DNA of 64,000 nt from Lepas anatifera (lineage: Eukaryota; Arthropoda; Thecostraca; Lepadidae), in NCBI GenBank assembly GCA_034440635.1, contig JAOTON010001078.1, positions 450,001 through 514,000 on the forward strand. Reading direction: 5' to 3'. Shown here in pieces: positions 10,141-20,800 of this stretch. The translations under genes were made by a program, and so were the position numbers. The notes beneath the pieces were generated by a model, which saw only the letters and a list, made by a program, of their open reading frames with translations, did no database searches and was not told where the DNA came from. Position 1 is the stretch's first letter. Each line of letters begins with the position of its first letter.

Positions 10141-10356
10141 ATGGCCGAGCTAATGCTCCTTTTTTACATGAACAATGCACCGCATCGAGACCGTCGGGAT
10201 GACGCGTCAATTTTCGACTATTCTGACGACTTTTTGCTTAAGCGGTATAGGCTACCTCGAGCGATGCTTGACCGGTTATGCTATGACTTGAAGCCAAAAT
10301 TAGACACTGAATACAGAGGAGCCACTATTGTTATGAGCAAGCAATTGCCCACTGGC
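10141..10356 (+). pseudogene. PIF/Harbinger nuclease (HARBI1-like) N-terminal fragment
   Basis: The first roughly 70 residues contain RDRRDDASIFDYSDDFLLKR then YRLPRAMLDRLCYDLKPKL, which corresponds to the helical N-terminus of HARBI1-type nucleases (a motif of the type D..EF.RRYRL.K.....L). The catalytic DDE core is absent: from about 10357 the sequence belongs to the convergent Myb-like reading frame. This is therefore an internally deleted Harbinger element, and the fragment alone could not be catalytic. Confidence 0.6.
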
Positions 10357-10593
10357 CTAAGCGTTCAGGGAGAGGGCAATACCGAGCATCTCCACAATTT
10401 TTGATATATCTGGAAGGGGCGGTGGAGGCGGACCACCTCCAGTGCCTTGGCTTCTTCTCTTAAAATTTCCCACCTCCCGTTTCTGTATTAACTTTAAATC
10501 CGTACAATTCTTTCGGAGCTCATCTACATTTCTGGGTATGGCCGTTTGCATGTAGAAATCCCTCTCTGGGGCATTCCAGGACAAAACGACCAA
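10357..10593 (-). pseudogene. Harbinger Myb/SANT-like protein, C-terminal piece
   Basis: The minus-strand frame contains RNVDELRKNCTDLK and then GGGPPPPPLPDISKIVEML, the proline block that follows the Myb/SANT-like trihelix domain in the second protein of PIF/Harbinger elements (usually TGGGP.PPPL). The matching N-terminal piece is at 13796-13960 on the same strand. Between them lies the long-TIR element 10565-13795, so the gene was split by that insertion. In intact elements this protein binds DNA and assists the nuclease. Confidence 0.6.
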
Positions 10594-11344
10594 AAATATT
10601 TCAATTTGACACCACCATGTCTAGAAAAAATCTTAAACTTTGTCTCCGGGGTAGTTTTGGGCCAGAAACACGCCTGTGAGAATCTTAGCCCCCTCCGACC
10701 AACGGTGACCGAGTTATAGCCCGAGGCATTTTCGGGAGGTCACGTTGTAGACTCATGTTTGATGCTTCATAACTCAACAACGCATCACCTGATTAACAAG
10801 TTTTGTATATCATTGAACTCGTCTTGAATTATAGTTTATTTTGAAAAAGAAAATGTTAAAATTTGAAAATTTTGGACTTTTAATTTGTTTGACCTTTTCC
10901 TTTTTGACCTAGCTTGACCTTTTCCCAGTTGAAATTGCCCTTTTAGACACCTCAAAAATGTTTCTTCATAAAATATCTTTCGATAGCAAAAATAAAAAAA
11001 TGCGTTCTTGCTATAAGTTCCGAATATTTAGCACCTAAGGTAGGTATGTACACGGTTTTTGACCATTGCGGTAGTACAGCCTTATGTTTAACGCCGCAAA
11101 TATAGCGATTGCTTTTGTAATCGGTCGCTGGAAATCATACTCCATTGTCTTTACGAAATTTTAATCGTACAAGTATCCGAATTTATGACAATTAACACGC
11201 GCCCACCCAGGGGGTGGGCAACCGGCCTCCTCAGGTCTCTACAGGTAGTAAAAAAATACCTTCGCGCAGCGCCACCGTACTCCATCTACCTCTAACACAA
11301 CATTTTGCAACTTCTAGAAAAATAATTTAGGTCAACTGGGAGGT

Positions 11345-11563
11345 GGTAGGTACCGTAAATGCTGAAGGCCAGCAGGCAACTCACTGGTGAGGGGGTGACC
11401 TGAGGTAGACGGTCGTCGTTATGCCTTGTGGGACTTTCAACTTTGTTTCCTTGATTAACACTTTATCGTGGGAGTTGCTCGTTTGGGTGGTGGGGTCAGG
11501 GTCTCCGTAAAAAGTCCCTTGATGACTCTAGTGAGACACCTACTCCTAAAACCGCCTCCTTGC
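11345..11563 (+). mobile_element. SINE family B, 3' fragment
   Basis: Matches the downstream half of the adjacent fuller copy: GGCAACTCACTGGTGAG, then GTGGGAGTTGCTCG, GGTCTCCGT and GATGACT.TAGTGAGAC. The tRNA-like head is missing. It ends directly against the head of the next copy at 11564, so two copies are arranged head to tail. Confidence 0.55.
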
Positions 11564-11885
11564 CGCCCCGGTAGCTCAGTTGGTAGAGCGTTGGGCTCCG
11601 GCCCGCGGCTCAGAAGCATGCAGTGGCAGTGCATGTCCAGGCTTGGGATCGGTTCCGCTGATACGCTCCGGCGCTCAATAGCTTACCCGACGTACAGGTC
11701 GGCTGGCAACTGACTGGTGAGAGGGTGACCTGAGCGGGGCGGCCGTCCCTGTGCTGTGTGGGACGTTAAACGTTGGCTTCTAAAATCAACCCTTCATTGT
11801 GGGAGTTGCTCGTTCGGATGGTGGGGTCGGGGTCTCCGTGACAAGTCCATTGATGACTTTAGTGAGACCCCGACTCCAACAATCG
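11564..11885 (+). mobile_element. tRNA-derived SINE family B, full-length copy
   Basis: It starts with a tRNA-like head (CCCCGGTAGCTCAGTTGGTAG, box-A-like). A degenerate box B follows (GATCGGTTCC), then a conserved central part (CGACGTACAGGTCGGCTGGC) and the 3' part found at 11345-11563 and in reverse at 24345-24632. It is not a functional tRNA because the anticodon arm and T arm are not maintained. Confidence 0.65.
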
Positions 11886-13795
11886 AACTGAGAACAACTC
11901 GTACAAAATGTATAAAAAAACTGAACTGGCAACAAATTGGGCAATATTTATAAACAGAAAAACTGCAGCCATTAAAAGTGATAAAAAGGGATTCCTTGTT
12001 TCGAGGGAGACGAGGGCAAATGAACTTATTAATAATGAAACTTTCAGCCTTAAACGAAAATTTACAAAGATGACGCGACCTTATCAATAATTGAAACAAG
12101 TATAACTTATCCTATGAGCACCACTAACTCACACAATTACATCGTTCCCGGAGATGGAAAATAGTATCGATGCAAGCTGATCCAGTGCAGCACAGCATAT
12201 GTTTGAGAGGATTCATGCAATGTAAACAAACGTGTCTGAAAGGCTTTCATTCCCAAAAAGTAATTTGAATCTGCTCATATATTCGACAAAATGTCCTGAA
12301 ATTGTAACGCATTCGACTTGGTCGTTTGAACAGGTTGCCTCATGATATTTTGACAAGGTGATCATTTCATAGCTGACACGGATCCGAGAATCCCAGATAA
12401 ATAATGACACAGTGCACTGGGAGTGATGCCGCTAAATAGCCAGTTTTAATCATTACCGAATATGTTACATACAATCGTTTGGTCGTGTCGCCTTTGAGGC
12501 TGCTCAAGGTCACAGTATTTCTTACGGGAACTAAGTGGAAACCTAAATTTTGTGGCATAATAGGTGACAGAGAAGAGCCGTAGAAAGAAAAGTTCAGCAC
12601 CATTGGAACACTCTTGTTGAGCCCAAACGGATTATGTATCTTATAATATTGCCTAGTCAAATGTCAAAATTAGCCTGCTTTGACCTAGAGCCAGGCTTAG
12701 GTCTGTATGGTAAAAAGAATATTAATCAAACTGCAGAGGCAAGTCAGACACGATAATGTAAAAATACAACCTCCATCGCAATTCTCGACAATTCTCAATT
12801 CTCGCAAGTTATCAAAATTTACCAATCGCCCCATGCATTTCTAATGGAAAGATCATGACCTTTGCCCTGCTCCCGGTTATTGATATAGAAATCCTGCTAC
12901 GAAAAATTATCTTGCTAGGCGATCTTACAATGTAATGCGATTCTAACCACGATAGGCTAAATTTGATATGATTTATGCACCTCCCAAAGTTTGAGGTTAG
13001 GTCTCTTGACCTGGGTTGGCGGTCTGACCTGGTATGACCCAGACCTAAAATTTTGCCAGAAGCTGCAAAAATTTCGAGTTAGAGGTACATGAAGTACGGT
13101 GGCGCTGCGCGAAGGTGTTTTTTTTACTACCTGTGGAAACCTGAGGAGGCCGGTTGCCCACCCCCTCGGGTGGGCGCGTGTTAATTGTCATGAATTCGGA
13201 TACTTGTACGATTAAAATTTCGTAAAGACAATAGAGTATGATTTCCAGCGACCGATAACAAAAGCAATCGCTATATTTGCGGCGTTAAACATAAGGCTGT
13301 ACTACCGCAATGGTCAAAAACCGTGTACATACCTACCTTAGGTGCTAAATATTCGGAACTTATAGCAAGAACGCATTTTTTTATTTTTGCTATCGAAAGA
13401 TATTTTATGAAGAAACATTTTTGAGGTGTCTAAAAGGGCAATTTCAACTGGGAAAAGGTCAAGCTAGGTCAAAAAGGAAAAGGTCAAATAAATTAAAAGT
13501 CCAAAATTTTCAAATTTTAACATTTTCTTTTTTCAAAATAAACTATAATTCAAGACGAGTTCAATGATATACAAAACTTGTTAATCAGGTGATGCGTTGT
13601 TGAGTTATGAAGCATCAAAGATGAGTCTACAACGTGACCTCCCGAAAGTGCCTCGGGCTATAACTCGGTCACCGTTGGTCGGAGGGGGCTGAGATTCTCA
13701 CAGGCGTGTTTCTGGCCCAAAACTACCCCGGAGACAAAGTTTCAGATTTTTTCTAGACATGGTGGTGTCAAGCCTTGGTCGATCTGTCCTGGAAT

Positions 13796-13960
13796 GCCCC
13801 CTCTGCAAACCTCCATGCCTCAGTTTTCTGGGCATTGCCACTCCCTGGACCAGAAAAACGACCCAGGACGCCCTGCAGGTAGACGCTCAACAGCGTGTAC
13901 TAGCGCATCCACCTCACTGTCAGAAAGGTTGGTTTACGTTTAGACATATTTCCTATGGTT
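13796..13960 (-). pseudogene. Harbinger Myb/SANT-like protein, N-terminal piece
   Basis: On the minus strand, ATGTCTAAACGTAAACCAAC begins MSKRKPTF. After a one-base frame change the sequence continues SEVDALVHAVE, the first helix of the Myb/SANT-like domain in PIF/Harbinger accessory proteins (compare ...FSEEEVDALV.GVE). It stops at the border of the inserted long-TIR element; the remaining C-terminal part resumes at 10565 on the other side. Confidence 0.5.
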
Positions 13961-14603
13961 AGCGACGTCCTCGATAATCCCAAAAGATTGCAAAATAAGA
14001 ATGAATAGATTCACAACATTTTCATTGTTACTATTTTCACTTGGAATGGGACGTGCTTCACTTCTTGCATTTGCATACACAAACAGCTAACCCGGCTAAG
14101 CCTTAAATTAAGGCGTCAAAATAAATATTCGTATGGAAGACGAGATCAGCCTGATATGCCTTCTTTATGTTTAAGTGGGTTATTCATCTTTAAATTCACG
14201 TATCGGTCTATTTTCGATGAGTCTGTGTCTAGCTTACATCGTAGGTACAATGAATAACATTACAAGGAAGTATAACAATGAAGGTGGAGAGTAAGACAAA
14301 ATAAGTCCATTAATCAAACAGTTAAGTCACCTACCGAGTAGAAGTAAATACTCTGTGTTGAAACAATAGGCCGACTTACGATGAGCGTACGCGAAATCGA
14401 CGTAAATACCAAACTTAAGATGAACTTACGTAAGATGGTCGACGTGAATCAGAAATTTCATTTTCATCGTAAGTTGTCTGCGACATCGCATTTTCGTCAC
14501 AAGTTTGACTTAAGATGAAAACCGACTTACGATGTCAACGTGAATACCAAAATATCTTAACATAAACGCGTAACTTGAGATGAACTTAAGTTAACATGTC
14601 GAC
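13961..14603. other. No gene; degenerate palindromic repeats near the end
   Basis: AT-rich sequence. From 14370 to 14600 the motifs CTTACGATG, TTAAGATGAACTTA and CGACGTGAATAC recur several times in both orientations, suggesting a decayed MITE or subterminal repeats of the following hAT relic. No coding frame is supported. Confidence 0.4.
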
Positions 14604-14997
14604 GTGAATACGGGCCCTGGTGAGCTTGGTCTCAGAACTGCAAGTTCTCCACAGGCACCGAGTGATCAAGTCACTGGACGAGGCCGTGAAGACCTTCAAA
14701 CAGCTGGGCATGGCAGAAAATCTGCTGCCAAACGTGGAGCGTCTCATCCGTCTGCTGCTGGTGTTATCCCCGAGGTCAGCCACTGCTGAAAGGTCTTTCA
14801 GTGAGTTGCAAAGTTTTAAGATCTGGCTGCGGTCCACCATGACACAGAAACGTCTCAACACAGTCGCTGTGGTCCATGTTCACAAAGATCGTATCAAAAC
14901 GACGGAGCCACGCCTGGTTGCTCGCGAGTTTGTGTCACTCAATGCCCAGCGCCAAGCCGTGTTCAGAAAGATGTCATCACCCATGTCACTCCGGTGA
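14604..14997 (+). pseudogene. hAT transposase C-terminal (dimerisation) fragment
   Basis: The frame starting near 14620 reads LLLVLSPRSATAERSFSELQ, then LRSTMTQKRLNTVAVVHVHKD, the conserved C-terminal dimerisation region of hAT transposases (S.ATAERSFS...LR..M...RL). The catalytic RNase-H-like fold and BED finger are missing upstream, so only the last roughly 125 residues survive. It ends with a stop at 14997. Confidence 0.75.
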
Positions 14998-16168
14998 GGA
15001 GGTGGTGAGGGTGCAACGTTCTCTTTTGGAAGTTGTCATCTGGGAGTGATTGATATTGCTGATACCGTGAGGTCTTTTCTCTTTTCCATTACTGTTTTTA
15101 GGCGTCATTTCATGTAAGTAAGCGAGCTTCGACATTCATGAACTGCGATTATTTCTGCACAACCCTAAGCAATAATGGCGATTGACACATAATAACAAAT
15201 GTATTTGAGCAACATTTTCGAAGCGATATGCAAAGATTTACAAGGAGCATCGAAGAACTTTCCAGGTACAGTGTTACCAAAACGCAGGAGGGCTAAATAC
15301 ATTGCAGTCATAATTTAGCGCTCATGATTTCAAGCCTGATGGGCCGTGGTTCAAGATATCACCATTAGGGAGAGACCGCTCGGTGACCTGATGAGGTCAG
15401 GGGCCGAGATGGCAGGGATCAGAGGTGAAAAATAACCAACCACAGCGGAAGAAAAACCGCCGTAAAGCGGCTACTGGATGCAGGATGTCCAGTCACATAC
15501 GTGGCACAGCTTACAAGCCATGCATCTACAAAGTCTGCAAAGCTACAGTGAGGCTGACATCGAAGCGCAGAAGAAAATGGCAGCAGCCATTGCCGGAACT
15601 ACCGCATTTGATCCGGAGGGAAGCACCGCTCCAGGAAGGAAAGGACTGTGTCCAGGTCCTCCAACTACGCCAAAGACGTGAATGGCATGTTCAGTGCCCA
15701 GTTCACGAACTGCACGTTCAGCACCTCCCTAGCTCTTCCGCGGGAAGTTCGTGAGTAGATCATTGCAGTTTGATCAGCTGTGTTCTAGGAGAAATGCTAA
15801 GACAATCGCGGGGTTGTGTTGCCGTTTCTGTGAAATGTTCTGTGAAATGTTATCCATTGCCTATGGAATTGTTTGATGGAATGGAATTGTTGATATGTCA
15901 TGTTTTTGTAGTACGCAAATATAGATGCTGAGACGTTTTTTTCTTCTATTCACCTAAAATTTCGCCCCTGATATATCCCCGAGACCGCAGCAAACCGGCC
16001 AGCTCAAGCTCCAGAAACGCTATGCGTTAAGAGCCCTACTGTCCAATAACAAGTGTTATTGGAAAGTAGAAAGGAGTTATTGGATTCTCCCATTGCTTAA
16101 GCACAGAAAGACCATTAACACCATAACTAATTAGTCGAAAAAATTTTTTAACACGTACTACATGAATA
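14998..16168. other. No recognised gene
   Basis: Includes a 109-codon frame at 15425-15754 rich in basic residues (KKNRRK, TSKRRRKWQQ) with no known motif. Given the neighbouring non-LTR tail it may be eroded retrotransposon sequence, but I cannot support that. Confidence 0.35.
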
Positions 16169-16605
16169 TTGGATTCTTCGGCATCCGATAAGTTCAGAAA
16201 CGTGACTACGCCAATGGCTCTTACTGTACGTTTCCGTCCTCAAAATACAATAAAACACCCGAGTGAGACAATGATCAGTATACGCTGGCTGTCGGAATTA
16301 CTACCGAAAGATCTGAGCTACGCCCCACCTACTGGCTTCTGGCCAGCAAGCAGATATGATTGTAAGCAAAGACCGGCAACACTGACTAGGATCCGGCTAC
16401 TTACAGGTCATTCAGTTCTCGCCATAGCAATAGTTCAAAGGCACATAGGAGAAAGTAGAATGTGTCCACTATGTGCGGCTGCAGAGGACTCCCTGGAACA
16501 CTTCATTTTTGAGTGCCAAGTTCTGAGGCAGAAAAAAGCAGGATGTCCTGAAGTAGTACCAAAGTCAGTCTTCAGAGGCAAGGAGGAGCTGAAAAATACA
16601 TCATA
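16169..16605 (+). pseudogene. Non-LTR retrotransposon ORF2 C-terminal fragment
   Basis: The frame contains TLTRIRLLTGHS, then CPLCAAAEDSLEHFIFECQV, the pattern of the region after the RNase H domain in many non-LTR elements (T...RLRTGH, then C..C...E...H.L..C). The reverse transcriptase core is not present in the window. The frame stops at 16605. The element was probably 5'-truncated or has since eroded. Confidence 0.55.
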
Positions 16606-16833
16606 GAGGCTGCAAGGTGGGAATCACTCTTCACGCATGACATGTACAAAGGCAGATTACAGGGTGAGATTCAGGCCCGGGGAAACACATTCACTCGATC
16701 TTGAGGCCATTCTTCACATGCATGCCCTACCCTGGTGTCTAAGCTTCTATGCAGGATGATTATGCTATATAAGATTAACCGATAATCGCTCATAATCTTA
16801 AGTAATTGAAAACGCCCAAAGAGTATATTAATA

Positions 16834-16856
16834 TTTCGACACCGTGTCTTCGTCAG
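16834..16856 (-). ncRNA. Hammerhead-ribozyme-like core, copy 1
   Basis: On the minus strand, CTGACGA, a short self-complementary GACAC/GTGTC stretch, then GAAA: the order of the hammerhead core (CUGANGA, stem II, GAAA). Downstream, AUAUUAAUAUA could make a very short stem III ending in UA. I find no convincing stem I, so self-cleavage is doubtful. Penelope-like elements are known to carry minimal hammerheads in their terminal repeats. Confidence 0.35.
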
Positions 16857-17234
16857 AAAAGGTTTTGAATTTGAAAGTAATTGATGGCAATGATTTTTAA
16901 TTCATTATCGGTTAATTTTATATAGCATAATCAGGATGACTAGCACGCTCAAAACGGCACTTCAAACTCCTAAAACTTCTGAACCAATTCCTAGCCATAG
17001 AGAAGTGTTGATAAAGTATCTAAAAATACAGAACGGCAAGCTAAAAAGACAAAAGACTACATTTTTAACACAATGCAGAACAAACTCACTCATACCTGTG
17101 GTTAGGTCATCATACTGTATCCTTCGCAAGATGTTAAGAAATGTTTTTACGTGTACCTACATGCTGTTCGCTTAAAACTAAAGTTGAATTTAAACATAAT
17201 TGCCATCAATGACTTTCAAATTCAAAACGTTTTT

Positions 17235-17257
17235 CTGACGAAGACACGGTGTCGAAA
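17235..17257 (+). ncRNA. Hammerhead-ribozyme-like core, copy 2
   Basis: The same 23-base core on the plus strand, identical to copy 1 over CUGACGA, the stem II sequence and GAAA. Its downstream sequence differs (AUAUUAACAUCCCC), which weakens stem III. Stem I is again not evident. Confidence 0.35.
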
Positions 17258-17879
17258 TATTAACATCCCCTTTGGCGTTTTCAATTACTTTAGATTATGA
17301 GCGATTATCGGTTAATTTCATATAGCATAATCATCATGACTAGCACGCTCAAAACGGCACTTCAAACTCTTAATTCTATGCAGGAGTTATTGTATGATGC
17401 GGATGCATGCGGAATGATATTGAAGGCTGCCCATCTGGGCACTGCATCCGAAGGATGGAGCCGACTCAACAAGTAAGTAGCCCGTCAGTACCATAAAATA
17501 TCACGATTATAATACTTCCAACTTTGAAATTTACGAGATAATCAGCAAGATTGAAACTTTACACAATTCTACCTAGTGCTAGTTATAAGACGTTAAGTTA
17601 AGTATAAGGCCTTAAGTATAGTTAAGTTATAGAGCCTTGCTAGTACTAATCCAAGGCATATTTTTGACCATCTTTATATTTTTGTTACAATATTTGCGCG
17701 CGTGTTAAGTTTGTTTGGAACTATTTTCAAGTTTGGTGCCACAGAAAAAACTACCTAGGTAAATTCCGAAAAAAATACATAGGTATTTTTCCTAAGCAGT
17801 TTTTCTGTTCGCGGTTGGGTGCAACAGAATTTAGGTTTAAAAATTTACCTAGGTAGTTTTTTTTGGTAGGTCACTGATG

Positions 17880-20800
17880 GTGCATTCCACCATAAGACGA
17901 CCAGTAACCTACACCCGACCATTTTTTATTTCCTTCAAATTTGGGTCACTAAGGGTTTCGAGGGCGCTGAATTGATTGGAACCCTCGAAATAATTCCCAA
18001 AAATATGTTTTTCGGAGATATGGCCCCAGGCAATGTTCGAAGTTGGTGTTACAAGTATTTTTTTAACGGCTCATAGTTTCGAAGTTCTGGCAGTGATTTT
18101 CATAAATCTTTTTTATTGCATTAAAAATAGATATAAAAACATCTTAGCTATCTCGGATTTTCAAATTTCAAAAATTTTGGTTACTTGATTTCTTGACATA
18201 ATTTTTCAACGATGACCTTGACCCGAAGTTATTTGAAATTTGTATTTTTGTCTGAAAGCGATTTGAAATACATTCAAACTCTTTCAAATGAAATAATAAA
18301 AACATTGGGTATCGAGTTGCATATATTTTTTCTAGCTTCCAAAAGCAGACACCAGGTGGCAAAATAAACCCATTCTCGCCGTAACTCATTATGCAATTGC
18401 GCTAGAGCCTTGCGACCAAAACTAACCTGCCTTTTGCTACTGGTAGTTTGTTCTCGTGACCTTGTATTATATCAGGTCATGTCAGGTCACCTAGGGTAAG
18501 GCTTTCCAGCATGAGTGATAGTTTGCTATTTGAGTTTTAAAAAGCTACTTAAATTAATAATAAAAAATGTCCGGAACCATTGCCAGTTTATTTAAACACA
18601 TACACACAGCTTCACACGCATAGAAAACAACAACAATATGTTAGGCAAAGCCTCTGTTTCATGTGGTGAATCCTAAATATTTTTATCGGTGACTGCTCAT
18701 TTCATTAAACCCGCTTCGCCACCTTTACGTGCCTGCATAGGTCATCTTCTGACAGCCTGTATACCTGCATAGTTTCAAAGTCCACAGGATTGAACCTGTG
18801 GCTTCTCCGGGTACCCTTGATGGTGACAGTGGTGGCGAAGCGGCCCCTGAGATCTGCGGCTACTTTTTGTATTTCACTCCCCGACACATACAAAAATTCA
18901 ATCGACGACCTGAACTTGTCGGTCAGAAATTGAAACATGTGCTCAGCAGTGAGGATCTGGTTGGTGACCGGCCGACGCAGACTCTCCCGGTAGGTGGCAC
19001 GCTTCACCGTTCCACCTATGCCGTCACATGCCCCCTTACCATGTGAGGTGGCAAAGAAGTGCCACTCACACGATATGCCCTTGAAGTCAGCGGCGTGGTG
19101 GCACACATTTATAAAGTTGTACCTATTTTTGTACTGCGCGCTACTGCCATCGCTAAAGTAGTGGATTTTCGACACTCTCGGTAGCTTTTTCTGAATTAAT
19201 GGCACTAAATGTTTGATGAAAGCATGGACAGAGGTGGAACTATGTTTTGTATCGTCAGAAATGACGCAGAAGCTCTGGTGCTGCTCGATGCTATCTTCTC
19301 GCCAGTACGCGACGAAGGGGTGCACAGTGCACTGTGTGGCATCCCACCAAAACCCCTGCACAGCATCCTGTACGATGAAAGTGTAATTTTCGGAGAAGTC
19401 ACCTTGAACGACGACTTCATCATCAGCTACACTTTCTTTGAGGTGCTTGAAAAAAGCAGCCTGTGCCCTTGCTTCATAGTGGTGCTGTGCAAGGTCAGCT
19501 ATTTGCTTGCTCAGCTTTGTCACGCTTTCTTCAAGAGTTAATACCATCTCTGCCAGTGTACACCTATCTGCGCTCTCCCACTGTTTATACCTGACCTCAA
19601 CATCACCGTCAACATCTTCACCTTCCTCCTGCACCAACATGGTCAAATACTCCGCCACACCCTTCTCACCCGGACATTGGTCACAATTACCCATCATACA
19701 GTCACGATTATCTGAGTTGCACACAGCCATGTCAATCAAATCCTCACATGTTAGCCCAGGACAGTTAAGAGCAGACAGAAGGAGAGCGGGGTTTTGATGA
19801 TAGGTGCAAACGCACACAGAGTGCGTGCCGCTTGCACCTGCCAGCACACAGTGCTTGGGGCGCAGCGCCGCAAATGATGAGAAGCTGATGTCTGGGTTGT
19901 TCTCATCAGTCTTATAAAGCTCATACATCTCCCTCAAACTTCCGAGCACGAGCCGTTTCTGCACATTTACTTTTTCGCCGTTTTCGTCACGCATCGAGAT
20001 GCAGTCCTTTTTACCAGGACACATGCGACTGACCTCGTCGTCTTCGTAAAATCTCTTGACTTTCAGCTTGACCTCTTCTGTGATTCTATGCCGGCCTCTA
20101 CTCATGCTTTGCACTTCTGGTAAAATACCATGGTTTCGTTTCAGTTCTCGGCTCTTCTTCACCATGTGCGCGCTGGCCCCAAAAAATCAGCCGTTCTTTC
20201 GATAGAATATGGCGACAAAGTCAAAATGGCCAGGCGTCTCTTGTAGTCATCCGTGTCTTTGAAGGCATCCTTTAGTTCTCCCATGAGGGCTTTATACCTA
20301 AAAGCACCGGAAAATATCATGACTGATTGATCTGTTAATGGTAGGTATGCGTATCTGCATTATTTCTGGATACTAGTCAAGCTTGTGAAATTTAAAACTA
20401 TTTTACAACACATTGCTTACGAAAATTTTCAAAATATGGAAACAAAATCGAGCGAGACGCTCTTGTGCCTGTCAATATTTAACCAATTAACAAAAAATAC
20501 AATGCCAACCAAATTAGGTTTAGATGCACGATAATCATAACCTTGAGACGATTTCTTTGTGGCAGACTATGCTAGCCCATGGCTATATCGAAAATAATGA
20601 TATCATGGCGTGATAACTACTTGATCCAAATCTTTAAAAAATTGGGGAATTATTCTAGGAACCACTAAACGAGTGAATAGGGAGTATCAACTAGACTGCA
20701 TCCTAGCAATAGGAATACGCGCCATTGCGAAAAAGCAATCACCGTATAAACCGGAAAATGTGTCACCAATGCTCATGAAAGTTTTAAATCTCCTGAACAA

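Larger units (their letters stand above)
10565..13795. mobile_element. Long-TIR element (about 770-bp arms), 3.2 kb
   Basis: 10565-11340 is the reverse complement of about 13020-13795 with scattered differences. The outer ends share GGGGCATTCCAGGACA, and the right end reads CAGAGGGGGCATTCC when reversed. The interior (11.35-13.02 kb) holds SINE copies and AT-rich sequence but no transposase. It interrupts the Myb-like Harbinger frame. I could not define a clean target duplication, so the superfamily is undecided; the CAGAG-like terminus is compatible with hAT. Confidence 0.7.
16755..17373. repeat. Inverted Penelope-type repeats around a short direct repeat
   Basis: About 16755-16885 and 17205-17345 are inverted copies of about 130 bp. 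Each contains the 23-base motif CTGACGAAGACACGGTGTCG followed by AAA. In addition, a stretch including ACTAGCACGCTCAAAACGGC is repeated directly at 16936 and 17338. The hinge between the arms (about 320 bp) has an open frame at 16936-17175 with no recognisable domain. The arrangement resembles terminal repeats of Penelope-like elements, which are often partly inverted; that is an inference from motif similarity. Confidence 0.5.

Noticed and set aside
11564..11640. A third tRNA gene
   Set aside because: Box A is good, but the anticodon and T arms do not pair and the same head recurs with a SINE body, so it is a SINE.
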